A stretch of 6,377 bases of DNA from Alphaproteobacteria bacterium (GTDB lineage Bacteria > Pseudomonadota > Alphaproteobacteria > Sphingomonadales > Emcibacteraceae), in NCBI GenBank assembly GCA_002749135.1, contig NVVY01000041.1:6761-13137 (forward strand). The letters run 5' to 3'. Numbering within the stretch: the first letter of the stretch is position 1; each line of letters opens with the position of its first letter. The notes under the pieces were generated by a model that made no database searches, was not told the origin of the DNA, and was given only the letters and a program-made list of their open reading frames with translations. The position numbers and the translations under genes are program-made. This document shows positions 5,335 through 6,377 of this stretch, piece by piece.

Positions 5335-6377
5335 TTACACGGTATCTTCTTGAAACACGGTAAGTCCTTTAAGGGACACCGGTGCCGGGAAGAACCAACT
5401 GGCGGCATAGCCAACCACGATACACACGAACACAGAGAGCGGCAGATAAAAATAAGGATGAACCAGATCAACCGCCCAGGCTACCAATGTAACAGTTATA
5501 CTTACCGCTACACCAATTGTAACGCCTTGCCAATTTGACCTACGGGTAAACATGCCTAATGTATATGCTCCGGCGAATCCGCCACCAAGCAGCCCCCATA
5601 GTTCTAAAGCTAAGTCTAACAAGGATTTTATTTCAAAGCGAGTTAATAATAAAGCCAATCCAATGCCGATCATACCCGCAACAACCGTTGTAATTTCCGC
5701 GAATCGTATGGTTTTCCTCTCACTCGAATTTTTGAAAATCTTTTCGTAAAAATCAACCGTGGCAAGTGTCGCAACACTATTCAGAATACTTGACAGCGTT
5801 GACATAGAGGCGGCAAATATTCCTGCAATGATCAAACCGGCGACGCCCATAGGAAGCTCTGCTGCAATAAACAACGGGAAAGTTGCGTCAATTGATAATG
5901 ATGGGTCCATTCTCTCAGGGTGACTTTGATAAAAAACATAAAGCGCCGTCCCAACCAGGTAAAATAAAACGCTGCCGGGAAGAACAATCGCCGCAAATAC
6001 CCATACCGACCGTCCGGCATCCTTTGCCGTTGCGGTCGATAGAATCCGTTGCATTAATACCTGATCCTTTGGAAAGGTCAGGATTGTGTCGAAAGTAACC
6101 AAAAAGACGAATCCCCATATTGTCGCTCCCGTCAGGTTGAAACTCCAGTCTACAAGCTCCAGCTTATGGTCTGCCATGGCGACTGAGAAGAACTCGCCTA
6201 TCCCTCCATCCAGCATCATAAAAATAAACCCAATGGCAAAGAATGTTCCCCCGAACATGACAAACAACTGTATCACATCTGTCCAGATAACCGCTTTCAT
6301 TCCCCCAAGCACCGTATAGATAATCGTAATACCCCCCATAATAAGGATACTAAATCCCACATCAAATCCGGTTACGG
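5335..6377 (-). CDS. Sodium:solute symporter (SSS family), N-terminus cut by window edge
   Basis: The frame stays open to the right edge; 346 residues are visible, roughly two thirds of the usual 500-530. It is an inner-membrane carrier that couples substrate uptake to the Na+ gradient. Family hallmarks are IIYTVLGGMKAVIWTDVIQ near the visible start, the FPKDQVLMQRILST loop motif, and IIAGIFAASMSTLSSILNS, whose serines lie where the family's conserved Na+-site helix (TM8) is found. About nine hydrophobic segments can be counted, ending after VVGYAASWFF with a short hydrophilic tail EDTV. A GTG codon at 6358-6360 is not the real start, because typical family sequence (VTGFD) continues upstream of it. 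The substrate cannot be read from the sequence; relatives carry sugars, sialic acids, amino acids and carboxylates. Neighbouring genes make a sugar or glycoside plausible. Its promoter lies outside the window. Confidence 0.95.
   Translation of the reverse strand, partial: VTGFDVGFSILIMGGITIIYTVLGGMKAVIWTDVIQLFVMFGGTFFAIGFIFMMLDGGIGEFFSVAMADHKLELVDWSFNLTGATIWGFVFLVTFDTILTFPKDQVLMQRILSTATAKDAGRSVWVFAAIVLPGSVLFYLVGTALYVFYQSHPERMDPSLSIDATFPLFIAAELPMGVAGLIIAGIFAASMSTLSSILNSVATLATVDFYEKIFKNSSERKTIRFAEITTVVAGMIGIGLALLLTRFEIKSLLDLALELWGLLGGGFAGAYTLGMFTRRSNWQGVTIGVAVSITVTLVAWAVDLVHPYFYLPLSVFVCIVVGYAASWFFPAPVSLKGLTVFQEDTV

Noticed and set aside
6358..6360. GTG codon as the symporter start.
   Set aside because: The frame remains open upstream and encodes typical family sequence, and at least four expected membrane segments would be missing.

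Overview
The window comes from a Gram-negative bacterium, most likely a proteobacterium. The evidence is an outer-membrane TonB-dependent receptor with a typical signal peptide and TonB box, plus a LysR-type regulator. A marine alpha- or gammaproteobacterium is a guess from overall style; nothing in the window fixes the taxon.

All four genes lie on the minus strand, so transcription runs from high to low coordinates. The order is: (1) a sodium:solute symporter, cut at its 5' end by the right edge (5335-6377); (2) a LysR-type transcriptional regulator only 27 bases downstream (4453-5307); (3) an AT-rich 332-base intergenic region with hairpins next to the regulator's stop, an operator-like repeat cluster and a good sigma70-type promoter with a leader of about 124 bases; (4) a TonB-dependent receptor (1910-4120); (5) a 183-base gap with a strong 12-bp hairpin; (6) a large two-part protein running off the left edge (1-1726). 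Its N-terminal part of about 490 residues looks like a cytoplasmic glycoside-hydrolase-type barrel with a beta-rich C-terminal module. It is followed by the start of a formylglycine-generating-enzyme/SUMF1-type (FGE-sulfatase) domain.

Together the genes read as a nutrient-acquisition locus: outer-membrane uptake, Na+-driven inner-membrane uptake, a regulator made with the symporter, and a cytoplasmic enzyme that would act on the imported compound. The substrate is not determined. The hydrolase-like part suggests a glycoside or modified sugar, while the receptor resembles siderophore-type receptors more than SusC-type ones. The receptor gene and the DNA upstream of it are visibly more AT-rich than the other three genes, so the locus may be composite.

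The least ordinary item is the hydrolase-like/SUMF1-like fusion. No RNA genes, IS elements, CRISPR arrays or attachment sites were seen.
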